A stretch of 64,000 bases of DNA from Alphaproteobacteria bacterium (GTDB lineage: Bacteria > Pseudomonadota > Alphaproteobacteria > UBA9219). Both the position numbers and the translations under genes were made by a program. Positions 18,850 through 28,051 of this stretch are shown here, piece after piece. Numbering within the stretch: the stretch's first letter is position 1; each line of letters starts with the position of its first letter. The stretch is from contig JAGWIK010000003.1 in assembly GCA_028866275.1 (NCBI GenBank), forward strand, positions 60,536 through 124,535. Direction: 5' to 3'. The notes beneath the pieces are model-generated. The model saw only the letters and a list, made by a program, of their open reading frames with translations, was not told the DNA's origin and ran no database searches.

Positions 18850-19011
18850 CTTTTTCTCCTTTATGTTGCAGGGCGGTTATTTTGTGACCGCCCCTGATTG
18901 TCAAAAAGCCGGAACCGGGATGTCGTCCAGTGGTCACGGCCGATAACGCTGTGCGGCACAGCGCGCGGTTTTATGCCCAAAAACAGCGGTTAATGCGAGT
19001 CAAAAAACGCA
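18850..19011. other. Intergenic region between rpsO and truB
   Basis: About 160 bp with a 7-bp hairpin (CGCTGTG-CGG-CACAGCG, 18948-18964). There is no U-run after it on either strand, so it is not called as a terminator. The rpsO leader and promoter presumably lie here. Confidence 0.4.
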
Positions 19012-19923
19012 TCATGAAAAATGAAACCCGCGCACAACCCGCAATTCACCGGCGACCGGTTCGACCAAAGCCACCGGAACCCCTTGATTTTCCGTGAAAA
19101 TAACGTCCCTGTCGAACACATCGCCATGTTGCGGGCGGATCATCACCGCCTGCCCCGACCGCAAGGTTTGCGCTTCGGCCGCCGTTAAATTCACCGTCAT
19201 GATGTCGTCCAGCGCGGCGCGCAGCGGCAATAACGCTTCGCCCGCGCAACCGCGCCCCGCCAATTCTTCCAGCCGTTCCATCGCGCACATATTTTGCAGC
19301 CCGAACGGCCCGACTTTGGTACGGCGCAAGCCCGACACATAGCCGCACACCCCCAAAGCCGCCGCCATGTCGCGCGCCAGCGCGCGCACATACATGCCCT
19401 TGCCGCACGACACGCGAAAACGGGCGGTGTCGGCATCGGGCATATCGATCAAATCGAAGCTGTCGATGTAAACCTGGCGCGCCGCCAGTTCGACCGCTTC
19501 GCCCGCGCGGGCAAGGTCATAGGCGCGTTCGCCCTGCACCTTGATGGCCGAAAAAACCGGCGGCGTTTGCCAGACATCGCCAATAAAACGCGGCAAAATG
19601 TCGCGGATGGCCGTTTCCGCCGGACGGGCGTCGCCGGTCGCCGTCACCGCGCCTTCGCTGTCTTCGGTGGTGCGGTTTTCGCCCCATGTCACGGTGAATT
19701 CATATTCTTTGTCGCCGTCCATGACATAGGGGATCAGCTTGGTCGCTTCACCGAACGCCAGCGGCAGAATGCCGGTGGCCAGCGGGTCGAGCGTGCCGCC
19801 ATGGCCCGCTTTCTTGCCGCCCAGCAACCGCCGCGCGCGACCCAAAGCCTGCGTCGAGGTCAGGCCCAAAGGCTTGTCCAACGCCAGCCAGCCATGGACG
19901 GGGATATGTATTTTCTTATTCAT
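19012..19923 (-). CDS. truB: tRNA pseudouridine(55) synthase
   Basis: 303 residues. Makes pseudouridine 55 in the T-loop of tRNAs. The catalytic Asp46 is in GHGGTLDPLATGILPLAFG, followed by the thumb-loop GDKEYEFTVTWG. The C-terminal PUA-like domain has LTAAEAQTLRSGQAV. The ATG at 19923 gives the natural beginning HGWLALDKPLGLTSTQ; a longer in-frame start at 19959 adds an unconserved Pro-rich stretch. rbfA and infB, common upstream partners, are not here. Confidence 0.95.
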   Translation of the reverse strand: MNKKIHIPVHGWLALDKPLGLTSTQALGRARRLLGGKKAGHGGTLDPLATGILPLAFGEATKLIPYVMDGDKEYEFTVTWGENRTTEDSEGAVTATGDARPAETAIRDILPRFIGDVWQTPPVFSAIKVQGERAYDLARAGEAVELAARQVYIDSFDLIDMPDADTARFRVSCGKGMYVRALARDMAAALGVCGYVSGLRRTKVGPFGLQNMCAMERLEELAGRGCAGEALLPLRAALDDIMTVNLTAAEAQTLRSGQAVMIRPQHGDVFDRDVIFTENQGVPVALVEPVAGELRVVRGFHFS

Positions 19924-19993
19924 ATCCGGCGGCGTAGCAGGCGCGACGCCCGATGACAAGCCCTTGCATGGTTCCCGGCAATCTTACCGATCT

Positions 19994-21049
19994 TTACGCC
20001 GCCTGTTTCAACGTCGCGATATCAATCACAAAACGGTAACGCACATCGCTCTTGATAACGCGTTCATAGGCTTCGTTGATTTTGTCCGCCGAGATTTTTT
20101 CGATATCGGGCGTGATGTTGTGCTTGCCGCAGAAATCCAGCATTTCCTGGGTTTCGGGAATGCCGCCGATCAGCGACCCCGCCAAGCTGCGGCGTCCCAT
20201 GATCATGGAAAAAGCACCGACGGGAACGGGTTTTTCCGGCACGCCGACCAGAACCATCGCCCCGTCAACCTTGATAAGGTCGAGATAGGCGTTCCAATCG
20301 ATATCATGCGACACGGTGCAGATGATAAGATCGAACGTCTTGGCCAGTTTGGTGAAAGTTTCGGCGTCCGACGTGGCGTAGAAATGATCCGCGCCCATGC
20401 GTTTGGCATCTTCCTGCTTGCGCATCGAATGGCTCAATACCGTAACTTCGGCCCCCATGGCATGCGCCAGCTTGACCCCCATATGGCCAAGGCCGCCGAG
20501 ACCGAGGATGGCGACCTTTTTGCCCGGGCCGGCGTTCCAATGGCGCAACGGCGAATAAAGCGTGATGCCCGCGCACAACAAAGGCGCGGCGGCGTCAAGC
20601 GGCAGATTTTCCGGTATACGCAAAACATAGCCTTCATCGACGGTAATGACATCGGAATAACCGCCCATAGTCGGGGTTTTGCCGTCGCGTTCGATGCCGT
20701 TATAGGTCGGCGTCATGCCGTCGTCGCAGAATTGCTGCAATCCCTTCTGGCAATAATCGCAGGTGCGGCACGAATCGACGAAACAGCCGACGCCGACATG
20801 GTCGCCGACCTTGTATTTGGTGACTTTCGGCCCCACGGCGCGCACGACGCCGGCGATTTCATGGCCTGGAACCATCGGGAACATCGATCCGCCCCATTCG
20901 TCGCGCGCCTGATGAATGTCGGAATGGCAGATACCGCTGTATTTGATGTCGATAACGACATCGTGATCGCGCGGATCGCGGCGCTGGAATTTAAAGGGAG
21001 CAAGGGGAGCCTTGACCGAAGGCGCGGCATAGCCGATGGCATCGAGCAT
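19994..21049 (-). CDS. Zinc-dependent NAD(P) alcohol dehydrogenase (cinnamyl-alcohol/YahK-like)
   Basis: 351 residues of the medium-chain dehydrogenase family. Catalytic zinc ligands are Cys41 (GICHSDIHQ) and His63 (GHE); the structural-zinc cysteines are 94, 97, 100 and 108. The Rossmann loop is [28 protein letters not shown] and TYNG identify the NADP-linked YahK/AdhC subgroup, which reduces a broad range of aldehydes. The ATG at 21049 has AAAGGA 8 nt upstream. The more distal in-frame ATG at 21103 has no ribosome-binding site and sits only about 16 nt from the predicted transcription start. It is divergent from the ArsR-type regulator, which probably controls it. Confidence 0.92.
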   Translation of the reverse strand: MLDAIGYAAPSVKAPLAPFKFQRRDPRDHDVVIDIKYSGICHSDIHQARDEWGGSMFPMVPGHEIAGVVRAVGPKVTKYKVGDHVGVGCFVDSCRTCDYCQKGLQQFCDDGMTPTYNGIERDGKTPTMGGYSDVITVDEGYVLRIPENLPLDAAAPLLCAGITLYSPLRHWNAGPGKKVAILGLGGLGHMGVKLAHAMGAEVTVLSHSMRKQEDAKRMGADHFYATSDAETFTKLAKTFDLIICTVSHDIDWNAYLDLIKVDGAMVLVGVPEKPVPVGAFSMIMGRRSLAGSLIGGIPETQEMLDFCGKHNITPDIEKISADKINEAYERVIKSDVRYRFVIDIATLKQAA

Positions 21050-21102
21050 GGGATGTCCTTTCACGGAAAGTGGGGGCGAAGTCGGGTTGGGATTATCAGA
21101 CA

Positions 21103-21119
21103 TGCGCAGAATGTGCGCA
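21103..21119. repeat. Inverted repeat TGCGCA-N5-TGCGCA
   Basis: Two copies of the self-complementary hexamer TGCGCA separated by GAATG. They lie in the leader just downstream of the predicted dehydrogenase promoter and are a possible regulator site. Confidence 0.4.
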
Positions 21120-21138
21120 AGTTCAGGAATACAGAACT
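21120..21138. promoter_or_regulatory. Candidate operator overlapping the dehydrogenase -10 box
   Basis: AGTTC and GAACT arms are separated by 9 bp and span the predicted -10 element. The placement fits repression of the dehydrogenase by the divergent ArsR-type regulator. The arms are short, so confidence is low. Confidence 0.35.
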
Positions 21139-21155
21139 GTTGAATGGCTTGTCAA
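21126..21155 (-). promoter_or_regulatory. Putative promoter of the alcohol dehydrogenase
   Basis: Read on the minus strand, a perfect -35 TTGACA (21155-21150) is followed after 18 bp by TATTCC (21131-21126). Confidence 0.55.
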
Positions 21156-21203
21156 GCTGTATCATAGTTGCGGGCACAAAAACCGCGCCATCGACGGCAT
21201 AAC

Positions 21204-21554
21204 ATGAAACCGCTTACGCATCCGCATATCGACGATATTACCGTAGAAGGCATCCTGCACGCTTTTTCCAATCCCGCACGCATACAGATTTATGCCGCGA
21301 TGGCGGCGGCGGAATGCCCGCAATGCTGTTCGGCCTATCTGAGCATAAAGGGCAAAATCCTGCCGAAATCCACCCTTTCACAGCATTTCGCCATTCTCCG
21401 CGAAAGCGGTTTGATCCGCAGCGAACGACGCGGCAACGAAATTCACAATACGACGCGGTGTGACGAGCTTGACAAAAAATTTGGCGGCATGATCGACGGC
21501 ATCCTTGACGCCTATCTGGCGCAATCGCTTGCTGTGCGCAAAAAGAAACGCTGA
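21204..21554 (+). CDS. ArsR-family winged-helix transcriptional regulator
   Basis: 116 residues. The winged helix covers about 15-85: [17 protein letters not shown] is the ArsR N-terminal helix pair, [17 protein letters not shown] the recognition region and RSERRGNEI the wing. Three cysteines cluster at Cys38, Cys41 and Cys42 (ECPQCC) before the recognition helix, suggesting a metal- or thiol-sensing site unlike the usual ELCVCDL box. It is divergent from the zinc alcohol dehydrogenase, and two inverted repeats lie between them. cobT follows by 2 bp, so regulator and cobT may share a transcript. Confidence 0.85.
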   Translation: MKPLTHPHIDDITVEGILHAFSNPARIQIYAAMAAAECPQCCSAYLSIKGKILPKSTLSQHFAILRESGLIRSERRGNEIHNTTRCDELDKKFGGMIDGILDAYLAQSLAVRKKKR

Positions 21555-21556
21555 GC

Positions 21557-23383
21557 ATGGCAATGATAACCGACCTTTCCGCCGACGATTTCAAACGCGC
21601 CACCGCCATTGCGGTCAAGGCGATCGGCCACGCCCCCGAATTGGAGGTCGGGTTTTCGTCAACGCCGTCCTACGGCGCGCCCAATATCGCATCCGGTGTT
21701 GCGCGCGTGCATCTGCCCGAACCGCCCGTCAAACCGGACGCCGCGCAACGCGACACGGCGCGCGGCGCCGCCGACGCCGCGGCGTTGAAATTACGCCATC
21801 ATAACTGGAGGCTTCACGCCGCCCGCGCGCCCGCCCATGCCGACGCGCAAGCCGCCTTCGACGCGTTGGAACGCGCGCGTTACGAAGCGTTGGGCGCGCG
21901 CGACATGAAGGGTGTGGCGCATAATCTGTCCGCGCTGATCGATGCCGGCGAAAACACGGCGCAAACCGCCATCGCGGATAAAAAACGCCCGCTGGCGCAA
22001 GCGTTGCATTTGCTGGCATGGGAAAAACTGTCTGGCCAGCCTTTGCCGCCCGCCGCGGCGCAGGCCGTGGCTTTGTGGCGGCCCTTTGTCGATGCGCGGG
22101 CCGGCGCGCATTGGGATAAACTGACATCCAATATCAACGACCAGAAAAAATTCGCCGCCGAAGCCCTGCATTTCCTGCGCAGCCTTGATGAAGATGCCGA
22201 AGGCGAGGAAAACAAACAGCAAGACGAAGAGAACAACGAACAAGCCGCGCCCGCCGAGAATCAGGAAGAGCCGCAGGAACAAGACGGCGACGCCGAAACA
22301 CGGCAACAGAACGAAACGCAAGACAGCGCCGAGGATAATCCGGAAGAAGGCGCAAAAATCGGCGAGGAAGCGCCGCCGCCCGATACCGCGACCGACGCGG
22401 GTGATACGCCGGTGGAAATATCGGGCGACTATGCCGAAGCGCGGCATGACGGGCCGCGCACGACCTATCGGGCATTCACCGCGCAATTCGACGAAATCAC
22501 CACAGCGTCCGATTTGTGCCATGCTGACGAGCTGGCACGGCTGCGCCTGATGCTCGACCGGCAGGTCGGCGCGATGCAGGCGCTGGTGGCGCGTTTAGCC
22601 AACCGGCTGCAACGGCGGTTGATGGCGCAACAGGCGCGGCAATGGGAATTCGATCTGGAAGAAGGGTTGCTCGACGCGTCGCGATTGGCGCGCATCATCG
22701 TGTCGCCGACGCATGCTTTGTCTTACAAACGCGAAAAACCGATGGATTTCCGCGACACCGTGGTGACGTTGTTGATCGACAATTCGGGGTCGATGCGCGG
22801 GCGGCCCATCACGCTGGCCGCCATGAGCGCGGACATCCTCGCCCGCACGCTGGAACGCTGCGGCGTCAAAACCGAAATTCTGGGTTTCACCACCCGCGCA
22901 TGGAAAGGCGGATCGAGCCGCGACGCGTGGACGAAAGCGGGCCGACCACCGCTGCCCGGACGGTTGAATGATTTGCGCCACATTATTTACAAAGCCGCCG
23001 ACCAGCCGTGGCGGCACGCGCGCAAAAATCTGGGCCTGATGCTGCGCGAAGGTCTGTTAAAGGAAAATATCGACGGCGAAGCCTTGATGTGGGCTTATGA
23101 CCGGCTGGTGGCGCGGCCCGAACAGCGCAAAATCCTGATGGTTATATCCGACGGCGCGCCGGTCGATGATTCGACTTTATCCGTTAATCCCGGCAATTAT
23201 CTGGAACAGCATCTGCGCGCCGTGATCGGCTGGATCGAAAACCATACCGACATCGAACTGGCCGCCATCGGCATCGGGCACGACGTCACGCGTTATTACA
23301 GCCGTGCCGTCACAATCGCCGATATGGAGCAGCTGGCGCCCGTGATGACGGAGCAGTTGGCGGAGTTATTCCATAAAAATTAG
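21557..23383 (+). CDS. cobT: Aerobic cobaltochelatase subunit CobT
   Basis: 608 residues. With CobN and CobS it inserts cobalt into hydrogenobyrinate diamide in the aerobic cobalamin route. The N-terminal part ([18 protein letters not shown]) and the highly acidic linker at about 214-290 ([18 protein letters not shown]) match CobT. The C-terminal von Willebrand A domain has the MIDAS motif DNSGSMRG at 408-415. The ATPase partner cobS normally adjoins cobT but is not in this window, and no cobalamin genes are nearby. The stop overlaps convergent dut by 4 bp. Confidence 0.92.
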   Translation: MAMITDLSADDFKRATAIAVKAIGHAPELEVGFSSTPSYGAPNIASGVARVHLPEPPVKPDAAQRDTARGAADAAALKLRHHNWRLHAARAPAHADAQAAFDALERARYEALGARDMKGVAHNLSALIDAGENTAQTAIADKKRPLAQALHLLAWEKLSGQPLPPAAAQAVALWRPFVDARAGAHWDKLTSNINDQKKFAAEALHFLRSLDEDAEGEENKQQDEENNEQAAPAENQEEPQEQDGDAETRQQNETQDSAEDNPEEGAKIGEEAPPPDTATDAGDTPVEISGDYAEARHDGPRTTYRAFTAQFDEITTASDLCHADELARLRLMLDRQVGAMQALVARLANRLQRRLMAQQARQWEFDLEEGLLDASRLARIIVSPTHALSYKREKPMDFRDTVVTLLIDNSGSMRGRPITLAAMSADILARTLERCGVKTEILGFTTRAWKGGSSRDAWTKAGRPPLPGRLNDLRHIIYKAADQPWRHARKNLGLMLREGLLKENIDGEALMWAYDRLVARPEQRKILMVISDGAPVDDSTLSVNPGNYLEQHLRAVIGWIENHTDIELAAIGIGHDVTRYYSRAVTIADMEQLAPVMTEQLAELFHKN

Positions 23384-23838
23384 CGGCTGGCCGTGCCCGT
23401 CGATCCAAACCCGCCCGCGCCGCGCGCCGTTTCATTCAGCCGTTCGACCTGTTGCCATTCAACGCGGGCATACGCCGCCACCACCATTTGCGCGATGCGC
23501 ATGCCGCGCGTCACGGTAAAGGCTTCCGTGCCCAGATTGGCCAAAATAACCTGCACCTCGCCGCGGTAATCGGCGTCAATCGTGCCCGGGCTGTTCAAAA
23601 CCGTGATGCCGTTTTTGAGCGCAAGGCCCGACCGCGGCCGCACCTGCGCTTCGTAGCCCGCCGGCAAGGCGATCGACAGGCCGGTCGGGATCAGCGTACG
23701 CTGGCCGGGCTGCAAAACCACATCATTCGTCACCGCCGCGCATAAATCCATGCCCGCCGCATGTTCGGTCGCGTAAGATGGCAAGGACAGGCTTTCGGCA
23801 TGCGGCAGAACGGTCACGGCGACGGCGAGATTGGACAT
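23380..23838 (-). CDS. dut: dUTP diphosphatase
   Basis: 152 residues. Hydrolyses dUTP to dUMP, keeping uracil out of DNA and supplying dTMP synthesis. All five trimeric dUTPase motifs can be seen: [26 protein letters not shown] (outline) with the Arg-Ser pair, [11 protein letters not shown] with the catalytic Asp, RIAQMV and the C-terminal [10 protein letters not shown] arm. It is convergent and overlapping with cobT. Confidence 0.97.
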   Translation of the reverse strand: MSNLAVAVTVLPHAESLSLPSYATEHAAGMDLCAAVTNDVVLQPGQRTLIPTGLSIALPAGYEAQVRPRSGLALKNGITVLNSPGTIDADYRGEVQVILANLGTEAFTVTRGMRIAQMVVAAYARVEWQQVERLNETARGAGGFGSTGTASR

Positions 23839-23950
23839 GGATAAGCCTTATGTTTGAATGATTTGCCGACGATAAGCGGCGCGCCGGCCCGAGTCCAGCC
23901 GCTTTTCCCGCTTGTTCCCGATAAAAGTTAACGCCGCCCGCTTATCTTTC

Positions 23951-23980
23951 TTTACAAAAGCTTGGGGAAAATTGTAGGTT
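23951..23980 (+). promoter_or_regulatory. Putative promoter of rpoZ
   Basis: TTTACA (23951-23956) and TAGGTT (23975-23980) with an 18-bp spacer, in the 225-bp gap before rpoZ that otherwise shows nothing distinct. Confidence 0.4.
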
Positions 23981-24063
23981 GCCCACGAAAGTAATGAAAT
24001 TCGGCCCCATCTTTCCGCCTTCGAAACAAAAGGCGGGTCTGGGCTTTATCCAAAGAGGACCTT

Positions 24064-24477
24064 ATGGCTCGCGTTACCGTCGAAGATTGCATCGTGCAAA
24101 TCCCCAACCGTTTCGAACTTGTCATGCTGGCGGCGCATCGCGCGCGCGGGCTGGGTTCGGGCGCGGAACTGCATGTTGAACGCGACCGCGATAAAAACCC
24201 CGTCGTCGCCTTGCGCGAAATCGCGGATCAGAAGCTGGAACTGCCGATGCTTGAAGAATCGCTGATCAAGACGCTGCAGAAACGCATCGAGCCCGACCGC
24301 GTCGAGGAAGAAGAAGTCGCCGAGTTGATGGCGGGCGAACAGCATGGCTGGATCAACACCATGGATGCGGGCGACGACGAGGCCGAAGGCGAAGATGACG
24401 CCGAGGAAGAGGGCGAAGAAGAAGCCGCGGAACCCGGCTCTGACGTCTCGTTTGAAGACGCTGACATTAAGGACTAA
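24064..24477 (+). CDS. rpoZ: RNA polymerase omega subunit
   Basis: 137 residues. It begins [28 protein letters not shown] (outline), the conserved helix that wraps the beta-prime tail, then [16 protein letters not shown]. The last 50 residues are an acidic tail ([19 protein letters not shown]) longer than in Escherichia coli. An AGAGGA box precedes the ATG. It is followed by relA/spoT, the standard arrangement. Confidence 0.95.
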   Translation: MARVTVEDCIVQIPNRFELVMLAAHRARGLGSGAELHVERDRDKNPVVALREIADQKLELPMLEESLIKTLQKRIEPDRVEEEEVAELMAGEQHGWINTMDAGDDEAEGEDDAEEEGEEEAAEPGSDVSFEDADIKD

Positions 24478-24516
24478 TTAGCCTATCGTTGCTATCGATC
24501 CTTTCAAGGACATCCG

Positions 24517-26739
24517 ATGCCAACGACAGACACCATATCCGCCCCCGATGCCGCGACGACGGAAAAACCGGCCGTGGCCGCGCGCCCGCATTTGATGCGC
24601 CAGTATGAACTGGTCGAACGCGTGCGCGCCTATGACCCCGACGTCAACGAGGATTTGCTGAACCGCGCCTATGTTTTTTCCATGCAGGCGCACGGCATGC
24701 AGACGCGCGCGTCGGGCGACCCCTATTTTTCGCACCCGCTGGAAGTCGCGGGCATCCTGACCGACATGAAGATGGACAGCACCACCATCGCCACGGCGTT
24801 GCTGCACGACACAGTCGAAGACACGCTGGCATCGCAAGAAGACATTCAAAAACAATTCGGCCCCGGCGTGGGGCGGCTGGTCGACGGCGTCACCAAATTG
24901 TCGCGCATCGAATTGCAGACGGACCAGGCCAAGCAGGCGGAAAATTTTCGCAAACTGGTCGTGGCGATGTCGGAAGATATTCGCGTGCTTCTGGTCAAGC
25001 TTGCCGACCGCACGCATAATATGCGCACGCTGCATTACCTGAAAGACCCGGAAAAACGCCGGCGCATCGCGCGCGAAACGCTGGAAATCTATGCGCCGCT
25101 GGCCGAACGCATCGGTATCGAGAAAATGAAGGACGAGCTGGAAGACTTGTCTTTTGCCGAATTGAATCCCGACGCGCGCAACAGCATCGTGGCGCGCCTG
25201 AATTTCCTGCGCAGCGAAGGCGAAGCCATCGTCGAACGGGTGACGCGCGAATTGCTGGACGTTCTGGAAAAAGGCGGGGTGCATGCCACGCTGGAAGGGC
25301 GCGAAAAAACGCCCTATTCGATCTGGCGCAAAATGCAGCGCAAGAATGTCGGGTTCGAACAATTATCCGACATCATGGCGTTCCGCATTCAGGTCGATTC
25401 CGTCGAACAATGCTATCAGGCGCTGGGCGTCATCCACAGCCATTACCATGTCGTGCCGGGCCGGTTTAAGGATTATATTTCGACGCCCAAACCCAACCAG
25501 TATCAATCGCTGCATACCGGCATCATGGGCCCGGAACGGCAACGTATCGAAATCCAGATCCGCACCCGCGCGATGCATGAAGTCGCCGAGCTGGGCGTGG
25601 CGGCGCATTGGGGATACAAGCAGGGCGCGCCGCGCACCGACGGGCTGCAATATCGCTGGCTGCGCGAATTGCTGGATATCGTGGAGCACGCGCAAAAACC
25701 CGAAGAATTTCTGGAAAACACCAAGCTGGAACTGTTTCAGGACCAGGTGTTCTGTTTTTCACCCAAAGGCGATCTGATCGCCCTGCCGCGCGGCGCAACG
25801 CCGGTCGATTTCGCCTATGCCGTGCACAGCAGGGTGGGCGACGCCTGCGTCGGCGCCAAGGTCAATGGCCGCATGGTTCCGCTGCGCACGGCACTGCGCA
25901 ACGGCGATCAGGTTGAAATCGTCACGCAAAAAGGCGGCACGCCGTCGCCGGCGTGGGAACGTTTTGTCGTCACCGGCAAGGCCAAGGCCTGTATCCGCAA
26001 ATTCATCCGCACCCAGCAACGCACCGAATATGTCATGCTGGGCAAGTCGATGCTGGAAAAACTGTGCCGGCAGGAAGGCGTCGATTTTTCCGAAAAAGCC
26101 TTCGATGCCGTGGGCAAGAATTTCCAGAGCGCGACGTTCGAGGATTTATGCGCCAATGTCGGCGCGTCGTTGCAGCCCGCGCGCGATATTTTCAACGCCG
26201 CCTATCCGGCGCACAAATTAAAACCGGCCGAAAAATTCGCCGAGAAAGCGCCCGTCCTCAAGGCCCGAACCGGCAAAGCCAATGCGCCGTTGACGCTGAA
26301 AGGCCTGATCCCCGGCATGGCGGTGCATTATGCGCGGTGCTGTCACCCGTTGCCGGGCGACTCCATCGTCGGTATCGTCACCACCGGCAAAGGCGTCACC
26401 ATCCATACCACCGACTGCGAAACGCTGGAAAGCTTTACCCGCGCGCCCGAACGGTGGATCGATGTCGGGTGGAGCGACGAACAGGAAAAATCCGAAGGCA
26501 TGGTCGGCCGTCTGGACGTCGTTCTGGTCAATCAACCCAATTCTTTCGGCGCGATGACGACGGTAATCGGCAAAAATAACGGCAACATCACCAATATGAA
26601 AATCACAAACCGCACGCCGGAATTTTTCGACATCATCGTCGACGTCGAAGTCAAGGACTTGAAACACCTGACCAACATCGTCGCCGCGCTGCGCGCCAAT
26701 TCGGCCATCAATTCGGTGGACCGGACAAAAGGCAGATAA
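24517..26739 (+). CDS. spoT: Bifunctional (p)ppGpp synthetase/hydrolase
   Basis: 740 residues. Makes and degrades the stringent-response alarmone. The HD hydrolase domain is intact: His73 in YFSHPLEVA and His97-Asp98 in LLHDTVEDT. The synthetase domain (about 240-370) has GREKTPYSIWRKMQRK, PGRFKDYISTPKPNQYQSLH (outline) and the Glu of EIQIRT. A TGS domain (FSPKGDLIALPRGATPVDFAYAVHS in outline), a conserved Cys/His region (HYARCCHPLPGDSIVGI) and a C-terminal ACT domain follow. Alphaproteobacteria usually carry a single long Rel enzyme of this kind. It is read with rpoZ. Confidence 0.96.
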   Translation: MPTTDTISAPDAATTEKPAVAARPHLMRQYELVERVRAYDPDVNEDLLNRAYVFSMQAHGMQTRASGDPYFSHPLEVAGILTDMKMDSTTIATALLHDTVEDTLASQEDIQKQFGPGVGRLVDGVTKLSRIELQTDQAKQAENFRKLVVAMSEDIRVLLVKLADRTHNMRTLHYLKDPEKRRRIARETLEIYAPLAERIGIEKMKDELEDLSFAELNPDARNSIVARLNFLRSEGEAIVERVTRELLDVLEKGGVHATLEGREKTPYSIWRKMQRKNVGFEQLSDIMAFRIQVDSVEQCYQALGVIHSHYHVVPGRFKDYISTPKPNQYQSLHTGIMGPERQRIEIQIRTRAMHEVAELGVAAHWGYKQGAPRTDGLQYRWLRELLDIVEHAQKPEEFLENTKLELFQDQVFCFSPKGDLIALPRGATPVDFAYAVHSRVGDACVGAKVNGRMVPLRTALRNGDQVEIVTQKGGTPSPAWERFVVTGKAKACIRKFIRTQQRTEYVMLGKSMLEKLCRQEGVDFSEKAFDAVGKNFQSATFEDLCANVGASLQPARDIFNAAYPAHKLKPAEKFAEKAPVLKARTGKANAPLTLKGLIPGMAVHYARCCHPLPGDSIVGIVTTGKGVTIHTTDCETLESFTRAPERWIDVGWSDEQEKSEGMVGRLDVVLVNQPNSFGAMTTVIGKNNGNITNMKITNRTPEFFDIIVDVEVKDLKHLTNIVAALRANSAINSVDRTKGR

Positions 26740-26756
26740 AAAGAACGAGAGAAAAC

Positions 26757-27137
26757 ATGGAAGAAACCATGGCCAGCGAACAGGAAGAAAAAATCTGGTT
26801 TGCGCTGGCGGAATTGTTTTTTCTTGATAGCGAACAGCCGCAATCTTCCTTTCAACATGTGGCCGATTTGATCAAAACCGCCGGGTGGGATCGGCTAAAA
26901 ATCCGCACCACACTGGTGACTCTGGTCGCGCCAGCAGCGGCGGCCAATCTGGGCTACCTTGCCTATCCGGTCATCGGCGAATGGGGCGGCTTCGACCGCG
27001 CCGCGATGATCGCGCGCATACAACGCATCGCCGCAAACAGGGTGCGCCGTCCGCCATGGTATTTTTTTCTCAGCGACCGCTTCTATACGCGGATGCTACG
27101 GAAACTGGATATCGAACGTTTGCTGGCCTTGCTGTAA
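26757..27137 (+). CDS. Small uncharacterised protein (DUF7079-like pattern)
   Basis: 126 residues. It contains EKIWFALAELFFLDSE near the start and GEWGGFDRAAMIARI in the middle. This pattern recalls small soluble proteins (DUF7079 in my memory) with an 'IW.ALSELFLDTE' start and an 'AGEWAGFD' centre. Function is unknown; no signal peptide or membrane segment. A second ATG at 26769, preceded by GGAAG, is equally plausible. It lies 17 bp after relA/spoT on the same strand. Confidence 0.65.
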   Translation: MEETMASEQEEKIWFALAELFFLDSEQPQSSFQHVADLIKTAGWDRLKIRTTLVTLVAPAAAANLGYLAYPVIGEWGGFDRAAMIARIQRIAANRVRRPPWYFFLSDRFYTRMLRKLDIERLLALL

Positions 27138-27155
27138 CCGCAAACCGTCGAACCT

Positions 27156-27362
27156 GTGATGAATTATGCCTTTGGTGTTTTGGGGTTTGAAAGAATTGTC
27201 CTCGCCAATGCCGTCGGCAACGACAGGTCGCGGCGCATCAAGGAAAAAAACGGCGCGCGTCTGCTACGTGTCGAACCAGCACAATTCGTCAATCCCGATT
27301 ATACTGAACATGAAGTTTGGGTGCTGACTGAAGAGGACTGGCGGAACCGCCCACGAAAATAG
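27156..27362 (+). pseudogene. C-terminal fragment of a RimJ/RimL-type GNAT acetyltransferase
   Basis: The 68-residue frame reads YAFGVLGFERIVLANAVGND, then SRRIKEKNGARLLRV and YTEHEVWVLTEEDW. This is the last third of a ribosomal-protein-alanine-type acetyltransferase ('AF..LGL.RI.A...N..S.RV.EK.G'). The N-terminal half with the acetyl-CoA loop is missing in all frames upstream, where the preceding gene lies. It is most likely a decayed remnant. Confidence 0.7.
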
Positions 27363-27365
27363 AGG

Positions 27366-27560
27366 CTACCCAACCTTCCGCGCTTCTTCCACCAGCATGA
27401 TCGGGATGCCTTCGCGGATGGGAAAAGCCAGCCCCGCCGCGTCGCTGATTAATTCCTGCGCGGCGGCATCGTAACGCAGCGTCGTTTTCGTCACCGGGCA
27501 GACAAGGATTTCCAAAAGACGGGGCGCGGCACGGCGCTGTGCTGTTTCATTTTTTGTCAT
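27366..27560 (-). CDS. Trm112 family / UPF0434 small protein
   Basis: 64 residues with [17 protein letters not shown], an internal [22 protein letters not shown] and the compact Trm112 fold pattern. Only one cysteine of the zinc-binding pairs remains (CPVT), as is common in this bacterial group (YcaR-like). Trm112 proteins activate methyltransferases in eukaryotes; the bacterial role is unclear. It is convergent with the GNAT remnant. Confidence 0.88.
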   Translation of the reverse strand: MTKNETAQRRAAPRLLEILVCPVTKTTLRYDAAAQELISDAAGLAFPIREGIPIMLVEEARKVG

Positions 27561-27578
27561 GCGGGTATCTCCATCTCC

Positions 27579-28035
27579 GTGTCATTCCGGGGCGCGCCTT
27601 TAGGCGCGAACCCGGAACCCAGTTTACCTATCCGCCTGTTTCCCGGCGCAAAAGTTCGGGATACAAATCGGCCCATTTGGAATTTTTTTCTTCAATCAAC
27701 GCGATTTTCCATGCGCGGCGCCATTTTTTGAGTTTCTTTTCGCGCTCGATGGCCGCGTCCATTGATCCACAAGCTTCCAGATAAACCAGCCGTTGGACGC
27801 CGTATTTCGCGACAAACCCTCCGGTCTCTCCCTGTTTATGCCGCGCTATCCTCACGACGGGATCGGATGTCACGCCAAGATAAAGCGTCCCCGCGACGTC
27901 GCTTGCCAGAATATAAACATAGCCGGTCTTTTCAAGAACGTCGGACATCGTTTCTTACAAGCAACTCAAACCGGGTTCCGCATAAATTTCCTTTCGCCGC
28001 CTTCGGCATCGAAAGAAAATTTTGCGGAATGACAC
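27579..28035. mobile_element. Inverted-repeat-bounded cassette carrying a GIY-YIG nuclease
   Basis: The 457-bp block starts with GTGTCATTCCG and ends with its exact reverse complement CGGAATGACAC (28025-28035). Each end continues through a hairpin to a second shared boundary: GGAACCCAGTTT at 27614-27625 and, inverted, AAACCGGGTTCC at 27968-27979. Between those inner boundaries lies only the GIY-YIG gene, 2 bp from one and about 19 bp from the other. The outer half of each end folds as a stem (TTCCG...CGGAA) around a second hairpin. The block lies between the Trm112-like gene and glyA. That it moves is inferred, not seen. Confidence 0.6.
27628..27948 (-). CDS. GIY-YIG nuclease family protein (UPF0213/YhbQ-like)
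   Basis: 106 residues. The GIY-YIG module is complete: GYVYILASDVAGTLYLGVTS (GIY as VYI and YIG as YLG, here in outline), Arg33 in VRIARHKQGE, the catalytic-region His and VYLEACGSMDAAIEREKKLKKW (outline) with the conserved Glu. The family is the single-domain nuclease type often mis-annotated as an excinuclease subunit. No partner methylase or recognition domain is visible. It is tightly enclosed by inverted repeats, which suggests that it is the only cargo of a small repeat-based element. Confidence 0.9.
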   Translation of the reverse strand: MSDVLEKTGYVYILASDVAGTLYLGVTSDPVVRIARHKQGETGGFVAKYGVQRLVYLEACGSMDAAIEREKKLKKWRRAWKIALIEEKNSKWADLYPELLRRETGG

Positions 28036-28051
28036 GGCCTAGAGCCTGTTT

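Noticed and set aside
18572..18937. N-terminal extension of the GNAT gene through rpsO
   Set aside because: It is the rpsO sequence in another frame; ATG at 18571 fits the family.
18948..18964. Hairpin between truB and rpsO as a terminator
   Set aside because: No U-run follows on either strand.
19739..21202. Plus-strand open frame of 487 codons across truB and the dehydrogenase
   Set aside because: Antisense to two well-supported genes, with no recognisable domain.
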